Shown here: one piece after another, positions 1 to 8,219 of the stretch
How positions within the stretch are numbered: the first letter of the stretch is position 1
Layout of the letters: the number at the start of each line of letters is the position of its first letter
Source of the DNA: Clostridiales bacterium
GTDB lineage: Bacteria; Bacillota; Clostridia; Christensenellales; Aristaeellaceae
Assembly (NCBI GenBank): GCA_015056255.1
Contig: SVGP01000019.1
Span: 1-61,989 of the forward strand
DNA: 61,989 nt
Direction of reading: 5' to 3'
The notes under the pieces: model-generated
What the model saw: only the letters and a program-made list of their open reading frames with translations
Told to the model about the DNA's origin: nothing
The model's database searches: none
Program-made: the position numbers and the translations under genes

Positions 1-198
1 ATGAACATGGCTGTCACCCTCGGCAAGGGCGAAAACGAGAAGCTGCACTGCGGTATCTGCGGTGAGCACGGCGGAGACCCGTCCTCCATCGAGTTCTGCA
101 ACAAGATCGGTCTTAACTACGTTTCCTGCTCTCCCTTCCGCGTACCGATCGCCCGTCTGTCCGCCGCTCAGGCTGCCATCAAGGCGAAGAAAAACTAA
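1..198 (+). CDS. ppdK: pyruvate, phosphate dikinase, C-terminal end (5' truncated by window)
   Basis: This is the last 65 residues of pyruvate phosphate dikinase, the cytosolic enzyme that interconverts PEP, AMP and PPi with pyruvate, ATP and Pi. The fragment carries the family's C-terminal signatures: [10 protein letters not shown] (residues 18-27) and [14 protein letters not shown] (40-53) with the conserved catalytic Cys at about 43. The frame is open from base 1, so the ATG at position 1 is internal and most of the gene lies upstream of the window. It ends with TAA at 196-198 and is followed by a strong terminator. The family identity is very secure; the rest of the gene cannot be judged here. 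Confidence 0.92.
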   Translation: MNMAVTLGKGENEKLHCGICGEHGGDPSSIEFCNKIGLNYVSCSPFRVPIARLSAAQAAIKAKKN

Positions 199-206
199 TC
201 AAAAAC

Positions 207-245
207 AAGCTCAAACTGCAAGAGGAACTCTTGCAGTTTGAGTTT
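207..245 (+). terminator. intrinsic terminator of ppdK
   Basis: A near-perfect hairpin with arms at 207-223 and 229-245 and a five-base loop (GGAAC) closes the ppdK transcript. The right arm ends in GAGTTT followed by ATTG. The next gene's start codon is only 30 nt further on, with no room for a promoter in between. Confidence 0.88.
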
Positions 246-275
246 ATTGTGAGATTCATCAAAGGTGAAAAGCAT

Positions 276-1457
276 ATGACCATGACCGCCAAACAAAAAC
301 AACTCTTGGCGCAAAAAAAGCAAGCCGCCTATCTTAAGAAAAAAAAGCAGCAGCAAAAGCAAATGCTGTTGGTTGGCGCATGCGCCCTCGCAGTCGTCAC
401 GATTGTGATCATCCTGATCGTCGCTTTACCCTCCAAAAAGAATGCGCCCGACCCCATTGCGCAGCCGACCTCCGTTCCAACACCGGAAGCGACGCTCGTT
501 CCCGCGCCGACGCAGGTTCCTGGGCTCGGTATCACTTATTCTTCCAATAAATTTACCTCCGCGCTTCCCGTATATCATTGTCCCGAGGTTACGCGAAACA
601 AAATCGCCATCACCATTGACGACTGCAACGAGGCCAGAAACGTTCAGAAGATTATCGATCTCGCCATTCGAAACGGCGCAAAGCTGACCATTTTTCCCAT
701 TGGTAATCAGCTTTCAAGCGACGTATTAAAGGATGCGCTCAGAAACGCCTATAACGCAGGCTTTGAAATCGAAAACCACACGATGAGCCATATTTATCAG
801 GATAAGTTGACCGATGAAGAGTTCTTTAATGAAGTCTACAATCAGGAAAAAGCAATCCGAAACATCCTTGGCGTTGATTATAAAATGAACTTTCTCCGCC
901 TGCCGGGCGGCAACGGCGAAGAAGATCCCCGCGTGCATCATTATCTTAATGCGCTTGGCTACAAATCAATCGCCGACTGGTATTACAGCGGCACCGATGC
1001 GGATATCTATTACATCTATAAGCGACTGAAGCCGGGCGCGATCTATCTGTTCCATACGACTGACGAGGATTATCAAAAGCTCAAACAATTCATTCCTTAT
1101 GCCATCTCGCAGGGATATGAGCTTGTGACGCTCAATAATCTGGTCGGTTATCCTGAAAACAGCGCATATCAGTTCGGCACCTTGGAAGCGCCCGAATTCG
1201 CACCGTTTGTGTATGACGAATACATTGTAATGGAAAAGGGAATGCGCGCAACGTGCATTAAATATCTTCAGGCAGAGCTTGCAGAGCTTGGCTATCTCCC
1301 TTCCGGTTCCGTTGCCGACGGCATCTTTGGCGCTCAGACAGAGCAGGCCGTGATCGCATTTCAGAACCGCCATGGGCTTGAGCCTACCGGAAAAGCTGAC
1401 CTTGATACGCAGGCCCTTCTTTTCTCAGAAAACGCTCAGCACGCAGGTTTTTATTGA
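276..1457 (+). CDS. membrane-anchored polysaccharide deacetylase with C-terminal peptidoglycan-binding domain
   Basis: This is a NodB-type carbohydrate esterase (CE4 family), probably de-N-acetylating peptidoglycan or another cell-surface glycan outside the membrane. After a Lys-rich cytoplasmic start there is one hydrophobic anchor at about residues 30-47, then a Pro/Thr-rich spacer. The NodB domain follows, with the catalytic ITIDDC motif and the metal-binding HTMSH motif. A C-terminal PG_binding_1 repeat (RATCIKYLQAEL...YLPSG...GIFGAQTE) would tether it to the wall. The start is ATG 276, which has AAAGGTGA upstream; an in-frame TTG at 231 lies inside the preceding terminator arm and is rejected. 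It has its own terminator at 1461-1490. Confidence 0.9.
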   Translation: MTMTAKQKQLLAQKKQAAYLKKKKQQQKQMLLVGACALAVVTIVIILIVALPSKKNAPDPIAQPTSVPTPEATLVPAPTQVPGLGITYSSNKFTSALPVYHCPEVTRNKIAITIDDCNEARNVQKIIDLAIRNGAKLTIFPIGNQLSSDVLKDALRNAYNAGFEIENHTMSHIYQDKLTDEEFFNEVYNQEKAIRNILGVDYKMNFLRLPGGNGEEDPRVHHYLNALGYKSIADWYYSGTDADIYYIYKRLKPGAIYLFHTTDEDYQKLKQFIPYAISQGYELVTLNNLVGYPENSAYQFGTLEAPEFAPFVYDEYIVMEKGMRATCIKYLQAELAELGYLPSGSVADGIFGAQTEQAVIAFQNRHGLEPTGKADLDTQALLFSENAQHAGFY

Positions 1458-1460
1458 TCG

Positions 1461-1490
1461 AAAGCGCCGATGAATAAAGTCGGCGCTTTT
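1461..1490 (+). terminator. intrinsic terminator after the deacetylase gene
   Basis: Stem AAAGCGCCGA (1461-1470) pairs with TCGGCGCTTT (1480-1489) around a nine-base loop, and the right arm runs into T residues. The Shine-Dalgarno AAAGGAG of the next gene begins at 1491, directly after the hairpin. Confidence 0.85.
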
Positions 1491-1502
1491 AAAGGAGCGC
1501 TT

Positions 1503-2168
1503 ATGAAGCTGTTTATCTCTGCATTATCTAAAGTTATACTTGGCTTTTGCCTGATTCTCCTTATACTGTTTCTTCCCGCTGGTACGCTTCTCTATCCGGG
1601 CGGCATACGATTTCTTTGCGCTCTTTTTATTCCGATGATCATCATCGGCGTCATTCTTTTTATCAAACAGCCAAAGCTTCTTAAAAAGCGTTTGAATGCA
1701 AAGGAATCCAGCAAAGACCAATCGCTCCTCGTGAAGCTTTCAGGGCTTATGTTCCTTCTGGGCTTTATTGGCGCGGGGCTGAGCCATCGTTTTTCATTTC
1801 TCCTTCTCCCTGAAACCGTGTCCTGGATTGGATGCATTGTGTTTGTTCTTTTTTATCTTTTGTATTTTGAAGTCTTGCGAGAAAACGCCTATCTTTCCCG
1901 CACAATAGAAATTCAGGAAAACCAGACTGTCGTCGATACCGGCCTTTATAGCGTCGTCCGTCATCCGATGTATACGGCTACCATCTTCATGTTTCTCTCC
2001 ATTCCTCTGATTCTTTCCTCTCTCCTCTCTCTTTTCTTTTTTCTCCCCTATCCCGTCATCATCATTTTGCGCCTGAAGAGCGAGGAAAAAGTCCTCGAAG
2101 ATGGCTTAAGCGGATATAGGGAATACAAAAAGAAGGTACGTTACCGCTTGATACCGTTTATTTATTAA
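1503..2168 (+). CDS. isoprenylcysteine carboxyl methyltransferase-like integral membrane protein
   Basis: This small polytopic membrane protein (221 aa) has several hydrophobic helices in the N-terminal two thirds. The C-terminus carries the signature shared by isoprenylcysteine and phospholipid methyltransferase families: GLYSVVRHPMY, then an acidic EEKVL and a YREYKKKVRYRLIP tail, which form the SAM and substrate site in the family. The substrate in bacteria is usually unknown and cannot be inferred here. The start is ATG 1503, preceded by AAAGGAG (1491-1497). An in-frame ATG at 1470 lies within the upstream terminator hairpin and has no ribosome-binding site. Confidence 0.75.
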   Translation: MKLFISALSKVILGFCLILLILFLPAGTLLYPGGIRFLCALFIPMIIIGVILFIKQPKLLKKRLNAKESSKDQSLLVKLSGLMFLLGFIGAGLSHRFSFLLLPETVSWIGCIVFVLFYLLYFEVLRENAYLSRTIEIQENQTVVDTGLYSVVRHPMYTATIFMFLSIPLILSSLLSLFFFLPYPVIIILRLKSEEKVLEDGLSGYREYKKKVRYRLIPFIY

Positions 2169-2176
2169 GTAAAATT

Positions 2177-2240
2177 AAAACGGCCTGAATGCCGTTTCGC
2201 TGCTTAATCAAGGCATCCGAAACTGCGCTCAGGCCGTTTT
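2177..2240. terminator. terminator between convergent genes
   Basis: Inverted repeat AAAACGGCCTGA (2177-2188) / TCAGGCCGTTTT (2229-2240), with inner complementary pairs (ATGCC/GGCAT), lies between two converging genes. A-rich and T-rich flanks on both sides make it usable in both directions. It would end the methyltransferase transcript on the plus strand and the ten-gene operon on the minus strand. Confidence 0.8.
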
Positions 2241-2260
2241 ATTTATCTTTTTTTCATAGA

Positions 2261-3343
2261 TTAGTCAAAGAATACGGGTTTGCCGGTCTTGGCGGAGGTG
2301 TAAATCGCCTCGAGGATTTCAGATACCACGCAGGCCTGTTCGGGCAGAACCACGGGATCAGTATCATTTTCGATCGCATCCAGCCAACGCTTCTGCTCGG
2401 TGATGGCGGGGGTTTCCTTAACGCCGTCGTAGAAGGCTACGCCGCCTGCGGACAGGTCGGGCTTGATTTCGATCATTCTGCCGAAATCGGTGCCGTTGAT
2501 AGTAACGCCGCCCTTGATCTGCGCGCCGGCCTTGGAACCCATGAGCTGGGTGCTTCCCTCGGGAACGGGCTCACAGGTGTTGAGCGCCCAGGAGGATTCG
2601 AGGTTGATGGTCGCGCCGTTTTTCATGACGATAAAGCCGAACGCCGCGTCTTCCATGGTGTGCTGATCCTTGTCCCAGCCGCCCCAGGGGTTGCCTTCCA
2701 TGCCGTTTTCGCACTTTTTGTAGGTGGTACCAACGACCATTTTGGGCTCATAATTGTTCATAAGATAGAGGGTGAGGTCCAGAGAATGGGTGCCGATATC
2801 GATGAGGGGGCCGCCGCCCTGCTCATACTCGTTGAGGAATACGCCCCAGTTCGGCGTGCCTCTGCGGCGAATGGCGTAGGCGTGGGCATAGTAGATATCG
2901 CCCAGATCGCCGCGCTCGACAACCTCTTTTACATATCTGGCTTCGGCCTTATGGCGATGCTGATAGCCGATGGTGAGCTTCTTTCCGTTGCGCTTGGCAG
3001 CTTCCACCATGGCGCGGGCGTCCGCTGCAGTCTTGGCCATGGGCTTTTCGCACATAACATGCTTTTTCGCATCCAGCGCATCAATGGAAACCTGCGCATG
3101 CATACGGTTGGGGGTGCAGACGTATACGACGTCGATGGATTCGTCCTTTAAAAGTTCTTTGTAATCAACATAAACCTTGGCGTCGGGCGTGCCGTATTCC
3201 TTGGCGGATTTTTCGGCCTTTTCGATGATCAGGTCGCAGAAAGCTACGATGTCTACACGATTGAGGGCTTTGAGAGACGGAAGATGCTTCTGATTGGCGA
3301 TTCCGCCGCATCCAACGATACCTACGCGAAGTCTGTTTGCCAT
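2261..3343 (-). CDS. Gfo/Idh/MocA family NAD(P)-dependent oxidoreductase
   Basis: This 360-aa cytosolic oxidoreductase has an N-terminal Rossmann fold with VGIVGCGGIA (residues 7-16) and the family's EKP motif in MCEKPMAKT, whose Lys is the usual catalytic residue. The C-terminal half is the mixed alpha/beta substrate domain, with GGGPLIDIGTHSLDL typical of sugar and cyclitol dehydrogenases. It is the last gene of the ten-gene minus-strand operon, 20 bp downstream of lplA, with AAAAAAGGAG before the ATG. Members oxidise or reduce sugars, inositols or sugar acids; the substrate here is unknown, but the context points to the same sugar/polyol pathway as the upstream genes. Confidence 0.9.
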   Translation of the reverse strand: MANRLRVGIVGCGGIANQKHLPSLKALNRVDIVAFCDLIIEKAEKSAKEYGTPDAKVYVDYKELLKDESIDVVYVCTPNRMHAQVSIDALDAKKHVMCEKPMAKTAADARAMVEAAKRNGKKLTIGYQHRHKAEARYVKEVVERGDLGDIYYAHAYAIRRRGTPNWGVFLNEYEQGGGPLIDIGTHSLDLTLYLMNNYEPKMVVGTTYKKCENGMEGNPWGGWDKDQHTMEDAAFGFIVMKNGATINLESSWALNTCEPVPEGSTQLMGSKAGAQIKGGVTINGTDFGRMIEIKPDLSAGGVAFYDGVKETPAITEQKRWLDAIENDTDPVVLPEQACVVSEILEAIYTSAKTGKPVFFD

Positions 3344-3363
3344 TTTCGTATCTCCTTTTTTGG

Positions 3364-4329
3364 TTACTTGAATGTACCCATGATATATTCTGCAATGTCC
3401 CTGGTTTCTCCTTCTAACAAAAGAAGCTTTTTTTGAATTTCATCTTTTTGAAACCGTACGCCCTTAAGGCAATTTACCATTCGTTCAGAAAGCGTGTCGT
3501 CAAGGGCATCCGAAAACACACGCGTGTTTTCAATGACGGCGTTTTTTACCGTCAGGCAAATCTGCGCCGTTCCCCATGGGAATCTGTTTTCAAATAAATA
3601 ATCAAACGCGGGCGCTTCCCCCATCGTCCATTCCCAGGAGGAATTCTTATCTTTGATTGCGTGGATTTTTTCTGTATCAAGCTTATCTTCCGGATAACTG
3701 ATTCCATCTCCATACTCTTCTTTATAAGCGTCGATAATCGCGTTCATCATTTCATCAGTCGTTATATCGCTTTTATATTCCGCTAAATTACAGATACGCG
3801 AACGTACGCTTTTTACGCCCTTTGCAATCAGCTTCTGCTCTGGCACTTTGAGGTATCTGTCAAAAACAGTCAGATCCGATGAAACGAGCAGCGTTCCGTG
3901 CCGCTGCTGAATATTCTGCCTTCTGCAATAGGCGTTTCCGGAAAATTTTCTTCCGTCTATGGCGATGTCATTTCGGCCTGTGGTTTCAGCATGGATCCCG
4001 AGCGTTTCAAGAGCTTTTAGGATAATACCGGTCTGCTCTTTTTCGTCGTATTTTTTTTCATGGCACATGAAGGAAAAATTCAGGTTGCCTTCATCATGAT
4101 AAACCGCGCCGCCCCCGGAAATGCGGCGAACCAGCTGAACACCGTCGGCGTTCAGCTGGTTCAGATTGCATTCAAGCCAGGGGTTCTGATTTCGGCCTAT
4201 GATGACCGCTTTTCGGTTGATGTAGAAATACAGAATTCTGTCCTCTTCCGAAAGCGTGTTCAATAGGTACTCGTCAAGCGCAAGATTATCGTACGCATCA
4301 AACGACTTTGAAATCAGAACGTAATTCAT
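3364..4329 (-). CDS. lplA: lipoate-protein ligase A
   Basis: Attaches free lipoate, through lipoyl-AMP, to the lipoyl lysine of 2-oxoacid dehydrogenase E2 proteins; cytosolic. The 321-aa product has the lipoate-binding motif RRISGGGAVYHDEGNLNFSF, the GRNDI...RKFSGNA adenylation region, and KGVKSVRSRI with the lysine contacting the ligand. The start is the ATG at 4329, whose A is shared with the stop codon of the E1 gene (TGATG), so translation is coupled; an upstream in-frame start would lie inside E1. Its place in an operon with E1, E2 and E3 implies that it loads the single lipoyl domain of the E2 encoded 4 kb upstream. Confidence 0.94.
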   Translation of the reverse strand: MNYVLISKSFDAYDNLALDEYLLNTLSEEDRILYFYINRKAVIIGRNQNPWLECNLNQLNADGVQLVRRISGGGAVYHDEGNLNFSFMCHEKKYDEKEQTGIILKALETLGIHAETTGRNDIAIDGRKFSGNAYCRRQNIQQRHGTLLVSSDLTVFDRYLKVPEQKLIAKGVKSVRSRICNLAEYKSDITTDEMMNAIIDAYKEEYGDGISYPEDKLDTEKIHAIKDKNSSWEWTMGEAPAFDYLFENRFPWGTAQICLTVKNAVIENTRVFSDALDDTLSERMVNCLKGVRFQKDEIQKKLLLLEGETRDIAEYIMGTFK

Positions 4330-6803
4330 CAGACACCGGCCTTGTTGCGGCGGAGCCACTCAACTTCGCTGACTTCGTTTTCGGCAACATATCCGGGAAT
4401 CGGAACGATCTTGGAGTGGATGGCATCGATGATCCAGCTGGGCTGCGGGAAGAAGAACTCGTCGAACTCGTAGGGAGGCGTGATCCAGTTGCGCGCGCCG
4501 ACAACTACGCAGGGAGCGTCGAGATCGTCGAAGCACATTTCGGTGATGTTGGCAGCGATGTCGTTGAGGAAAGAGCCTCTCTGGCACGCGTCGGATACGA
4601 GCACTACGCGGCCGGTCTTTCTGACGGAGGCGACGATCTTCTCATAGTTGAGCGGTACGAGAGAATGGAGGTTGATGATTTCAGCTTCCATGCCGTACTT
4701 CTCTTTGAGTTCATCGGCGGCCTTGACGGCGCGATACAGCGCTGCGCCGACGGTCAAGATGGTAACGTCCTTACCGGAGCGGACAAGGTTGGTGTCGCCG
4801 AACTCGATCTCATAGGATTCTGCGGGTACGCCGCCCTCATGGAACTGCTCGCCGATGTCGTAGATTCTCTGGCTTTCAAAGAATACAACGGGGTCGGAGC
4901 CATTAAGAGCAGACTGCATGAGGCCCTTGGCTTCCCAGGGAGTGGCGGGGAAGCAAACCTTGAGGCCCGGAATATGAGCGCAGAGCGCGGTCCAGTCCTG
5001 AGAGTGCTGCGCGCCGTACTTGGAGCCGACGGATACACGAAGGATGACGGGCATCTTCAGGATGCCGGCAGACATGGCCTGCCACTTGGACATCTGGTTG
5101 AAGATTTCGTCGCCTGCACGGCCGATGAAGTCGGCATACATGAGCTCGACGATCGCGCGACCGCCGCACATGGCATAACCAACGGCGCTGCCGACGATGG
5201 CGGCTTCGGAAATCGGAGAGTTGAACAGGCGGGAGTGCGGGATAACCTCGGGCAGTCCGCGGTATACAGCGAACGCTCCGCCCCAGTCGCGTACGTCTTC
5301 GCCGTAGGCAACGAGGGTGGAATCCTCATAATACTTGTCGATGATGGGCTCAAAGATGGCGTCTCTGTAGTTGAAGGTCTTCATCTTGGAAACGGGCTTG
5401 CCCTTTTCATCCAGATAGAAGCGGCTCTTGCCGGCGATCTGCTGAACGCGGGAGCACTCTTCCTTCTTTGCCATAACGCGGGGCTCGTCGGTGCCGAAGG
5501 AGGCAACCTTTTCGTTGGAGAACATGATGCGCTCTACAACCTGAGGATCAGCCTTGAAATCGCAATAGGGGCTGAATTCCTTGTCGGCGGCATGACGGCA
5601 GATGTTGGTCATGCGCTCACGGGTTTCAGCCAGGATTTCTTCGAACTTGGAGTCGGCGGCAACGCCTGCGTCTACCAGGTTCTTTCTGTAGGTGATGATG
5701 GGATCGACTTCCATCCAGTCGTTGATTTCGCTCTTCTCGCGGTATGCGTTCTGGTCGGATACGGAGTGTCCGCAGAAGCGATACGTGAGGGTATCGAGGA
5801 GAACCGGACCCTCGCCCTTTTTGAGGATCTCGAGCTTGCGCTTCATGGCGTCGATGACAGCCAGGGGGTTAAAGCCGTCGATACGCTCTGCGTGCATCTG
5901 GCTGGGGGTGATGCCGGCGCCGATGCGGGCGAGCATGTCATAAGCCATGGTTTCGCCGCGGGTCTGGCCGCCCATTCCGTAGCCGTTATTGAAGATGTTG
6001 AAAAGGATCGGCATGCCGCCCTGATGGTTGTCCTCGGTCCAGAGGGTCTTAAACTGATCCATGCAGGCGAAGTTGAAGGCTTCCCAAACGGGGCCGCAGC
6101 CCAGGGATCCGTCGCCGATGTTGCAGACGACGAAGCCGTCTTTGTCGTTAACCTTCTTATAGAGCGCTGCGCCGGCAGCGATGGGCGCGGAGCCGCCTAC
6201 GATGGCGTTGTTGGGATATACGCCGAAGGGAAGGAAGAACGCGTGCATGCTTCCGCCCATGCCCATGTGGAAGCCGGTCTTGCGGGCGAAGATTTCAGAA
6301 AGCGTTCCGTAAAGGATGAAGCGGATGGCCAGTTCCTTAACGGAGTCGCACTTACCCATCTTCTCAACTGCGCGCAAGCAGCTGCCGCCCAAGAAGTTCT
6401 CCATGATCTTAAGAAGCTCTTCATCGGAAAGCTTCTCAATGGAAGAAAGAGCCTTGGCGAGGATCTCGGAGTGGGAACGGTGAGAACCGAACTGATAATC
6501 GTTGGGGGTCATCAGGTAGGCCTGACCAACGCAAGCCGCTTCCTGACCGACGGACAGGTGGGCGGGGCCGGGATAGGTGGTCTCAACGCCGTTGTAGACG
6601 GACTGGGTCTTGATGGAGGTGAGCATGCTTTCGAACTCACGAAGGATGGTGATGTCGCGATAGATGCGAACAAGTTCGTCATCCTTGAAGTTGGCGCGCT
6701 CTTCGGCGACCGATTTATTGTAAACGTTTACGGGGATGTCCTCAAAGGTAATGATGGACTTCGCGCGGATCTCATTGGGTCCGTAGTACAAAGATTTAGG
6801 CAT
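4329..6803 (-). CDS. 2-oxoacid dehydrogenase E1, alpha and beta subunits fused
   Basis: This is the thiamine-diphosphate decarboxylase of a 2-oxoacid (pyruvate, acetoin or branched-chain type) dehydrogenase complex. Residues 40-400 are E1-alpha: HMGMGGSMH, the TPP motif GDG (230-232) ending at NN (272-273), and the loop YRFCGHSVSD around His346. Residues 474-824 are E1-beta: YGEDV, FNSPISEAAIVG, YADFIGRAGDEIFNQ, SVGSKYGAQHSQ. The GDG-to-NN spacing is about 39 residues against the usual 25-30 of the family, because of an insert near 256-267 (TEDNHQGGMPIL). Separate subunits are usual; fused forms exist in some phyla. It lies 27 bp after the E3 gene and overlaps lplA. The substrate is not predictable from sequence alone. 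Confidence 0.93.
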   Translation of the reverse strand: MPKSLYYGPNEIRAKSIITFEDIPVNVYNKSVAEERANFKDDELVRIYRDITILREFESMLTSIKTQSVYNGVETTYPGPAHLSVGQEAACVGQAYLMTPNDYQFGSHRSHSEILAKALSSIEKLSDEELLKIMENFLGGSCLRAVEKMGKCDSVKELAIRFILYGTLSEIFARKTGFHMGMGGSMHAFFLPFGVYPNNAIVGGSAPIAAGAALYKKVNDKDGFVVCNIGDGSLGCGPVWEAFNFACMDQFKTLWTEDNHQGGMPILFNIFNNGYGMGGQTRGETMAYDMLARIGAGITPSQMHAERIDGFNPLAVIDAMKRKLEILKKGEGPVLLDTLTYRFCGHSVSDQNAYREKSEINDWMEVDPIITYRKNLVDAGVAADSKFEEILAETRERMTNICRHAADKEFSPYCDFKADPQVVERIMFSNEKVASFGTDEPRVMAKKEECSRVQQIAGKSRFYLDEKGKPVSKMKTFNYRDAIFEPIIDKYYEDSTLVAYGEDVRDWGGAFAVYRGLPEVIPHSRLFNSPISEAAIVGSAVGYAMCGGRAIVELMYADFIGRAGDEIFNQMSKWQAMSAGILKMPVILRVSVGSKYGAQHSQDWTALCAHIPGLKVCFPATPWEAKGLMQSALNGSDPVVFFESQRIYDIGEQFHEGGVPAESYEIEFGDTNLVRSGKDVTILTVGAALYRAVKAADELKEKYGMEAEIINLHSLVPLNYEKIVASVRKTGRVVLVSDACQRGSFLNDIAANITEMCFDDLDAPCVVVGARNWITPPYEFDEFFFPQPSWIIDAIHSKIVPIPGYVAENEVSEVEWLRRNKAGV

Positions 6804-6830
6804 ACTGTATCACTCCTTATATTCTTTTCC

Positions 6831-8198
6831 TTACAGCTTGAAGATCGCTTCGCGGATAACTTCGCAAACAGTGGGATGCGGGAATACGAACTTCTTGAGT
6901 CTGTCCGCCGGAAGCTCGGTGTCGACCATCATAGCGGCGGAGAGAATCATTTCAGAGGCATAGGAGCCGACCATGTGAACGCCGACAACGCGCTTTTTGT
7001 CAAGATCGTATACAACCTTGCAGAAGCCCTTACCAGCATCAACTTCGGCTACATAGCGGCCTGCGTACATCATGGGAACGTTTACTTCCTTGACGTTCAT
7101 GCCCTTGGCAAGGCAGGCTTCCTTGGTGTCGCCAACGGAGGCAACCTCAGGATCAGTGTAGATGACGGAGGGAATGCACTCGTAGCGGATAACATCCTTT
7201 TTGCCAAGGATGTTGTTGACCGCAACTTCTGCCTCGCGATAGGCGGTGTGGGCAAGCATGATCTTGCCGTTGCAGTCGCCGACAGCGTAGACGTTGGGCA
7301 CATTGGTCATGAGCTTATCATCGGTAACGATTGCGCCGCGGTTGAGTTCTACGCCGATGGATTCAAGGCCGATGCCTCTTGTGGAAGCTCTGCGGCCAAC
7401 GGAGAGCAGCACCTTATCGGTAGCGAGCTCGTGTTTTCCGTCCTTGTCTTCGTAGACAACGATGCCGGGCTTAACTTCAAGCACCTTGGCTTCGAGCTTG
7501 AATTCCATGCCGCGCTTTGCATATTCAGCCATCAGGACCTTGCAGATATCGTTGTCCGTAGGGCCGGCGATTTTCTTCATCATTTCGATGACGGTTACCT
7601 TTACGCCAACGGAGGCGAAGTAGCACGCCATTTCAAGGCCGATAACGCCGCCGCCGATTACGGCGAGGGTCTTGGGAAGCTCGGTCATGTCGAGGATTTC
7701 GCGGTTGGTGGTAATAAAGCCGCTCTCAACGCCCTCTTTAACGCCGGGAATCGGCGGAACGACGGCTTCGGAGCCGGTGGCGATGATGAGGCGGTCGGCG
7801 TGGTACGCCTTGCCCTCAGCCACAACCTTGAACTTGCCTTCTTCTTTGCCCTGAATCTCGGCGGGGGCCTTTACGACCGTTACTTTGTTGGATTCCATGG
7901 TCATGCCTACGCCGGATACGAGGATTTTGACAACCTTGGCCTTGCGCTTGATGACCTGCGCATGGTCGAATTTTACGTTTTCAGCTGTAACGCCGAAATT
8001 CTTGCTCTCAGTCGCATGGCGATAGAGCTTTGCTGAGTTGAGCAGCGTTTTGGTGGGAATGCAGCCTTCGTTTAAGCAAACGCCGCCCAGCGCACGCTTT
8101 TCAAACAGGCAAACCTTCAGTCCGCCCTGCGCAGCGCGTTCTGCCGCCAGATATCCGCCCGGGCCGCCGCCGATGACGATCAGATCAAAAAGTTCCAT
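6831..8198 (-). CDS. lpdA: dihydrolipoamide dehydrogenase (E3)
   Basis: Flavoprotein that reoxidises the dihydrolipoyl group of E2 with NAD+. The 455-aa product has the FAD motif GGGPGG (10-15), the redox pair GGVCLNEGCIPTK with Cys41 and Cys46, the NAD-binding GGGVIGLE, the second FAD motif AVGDCNG, and the C-terminal HPT...E with His441 and Glu446 at the active site. The start is ATG 8198, 9 nt after GGAGG. An ATG 15 nt upstream overlaps that ribosome-binding site and is rejected. It lies 21 bp downstream of the E2 gene in the ten-gene operon. No extra lipoyl domain is fused to it. Confidence 0.95.
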   Translation of the reverse strand: MELFDLIVIGGGPGGYLAAERAAQGGLKVCLFEKRALGGVCLNEGCIPTKTLLNSAKLYRHATESKNFGVTAENVKFDHAQVIKRKAKVVKILVSGVGMTMESNKVTVVKAPAEIQGKEEGKFKVVAEGKAYHADRLIIATGSEAVVPPIPGVKEGVESGFITTNREILDMTELPKTLAVIGGGVIGLEMACYFASVGVKVTVIEMMKKIAGPTDNDICKVLMAEYAKRGMEFKLEAKVLEVKPGIVVYEDKDGKHELATDKVLLSVGRRASTRGIGLESIGVELNRGAIVTDDKLMTNVPNVYAVGDCNGKIMLAHTAYREAEVAVNNILGKKDVIRYECIPSVIYTDPEVASVGDTKEACLAKGMNVKEVNVPMMYAGRYVAEVDAGKGFCKVVYDLDKKRVVGVHMVGSYASEMILSAAMMVDTELPADRLKKFVFPHPTVCEVIREAIFKL

Positions 8199-8219
8199 AT
8201 CTTTTCCCTCCAATAAAGT

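Noticed and set aside
2189..3151. 320-codon plus-strand frame opposite the Gfo/Idh gene
   Set aside because: Shadow of a well-supported gene; it begins inside the bidirectional terminator and shows no recognisable domain.
4308..8036. 1242-codon open frame on the plus strand opposite the E1 and E3 genes
   Set aside because: It is the antisense shadow of two clearly recognised genes with strong codon bias, has no ribosome-binding site or family motifs, and reads as Gly/Asp/Val-rich low-complexity sequence.
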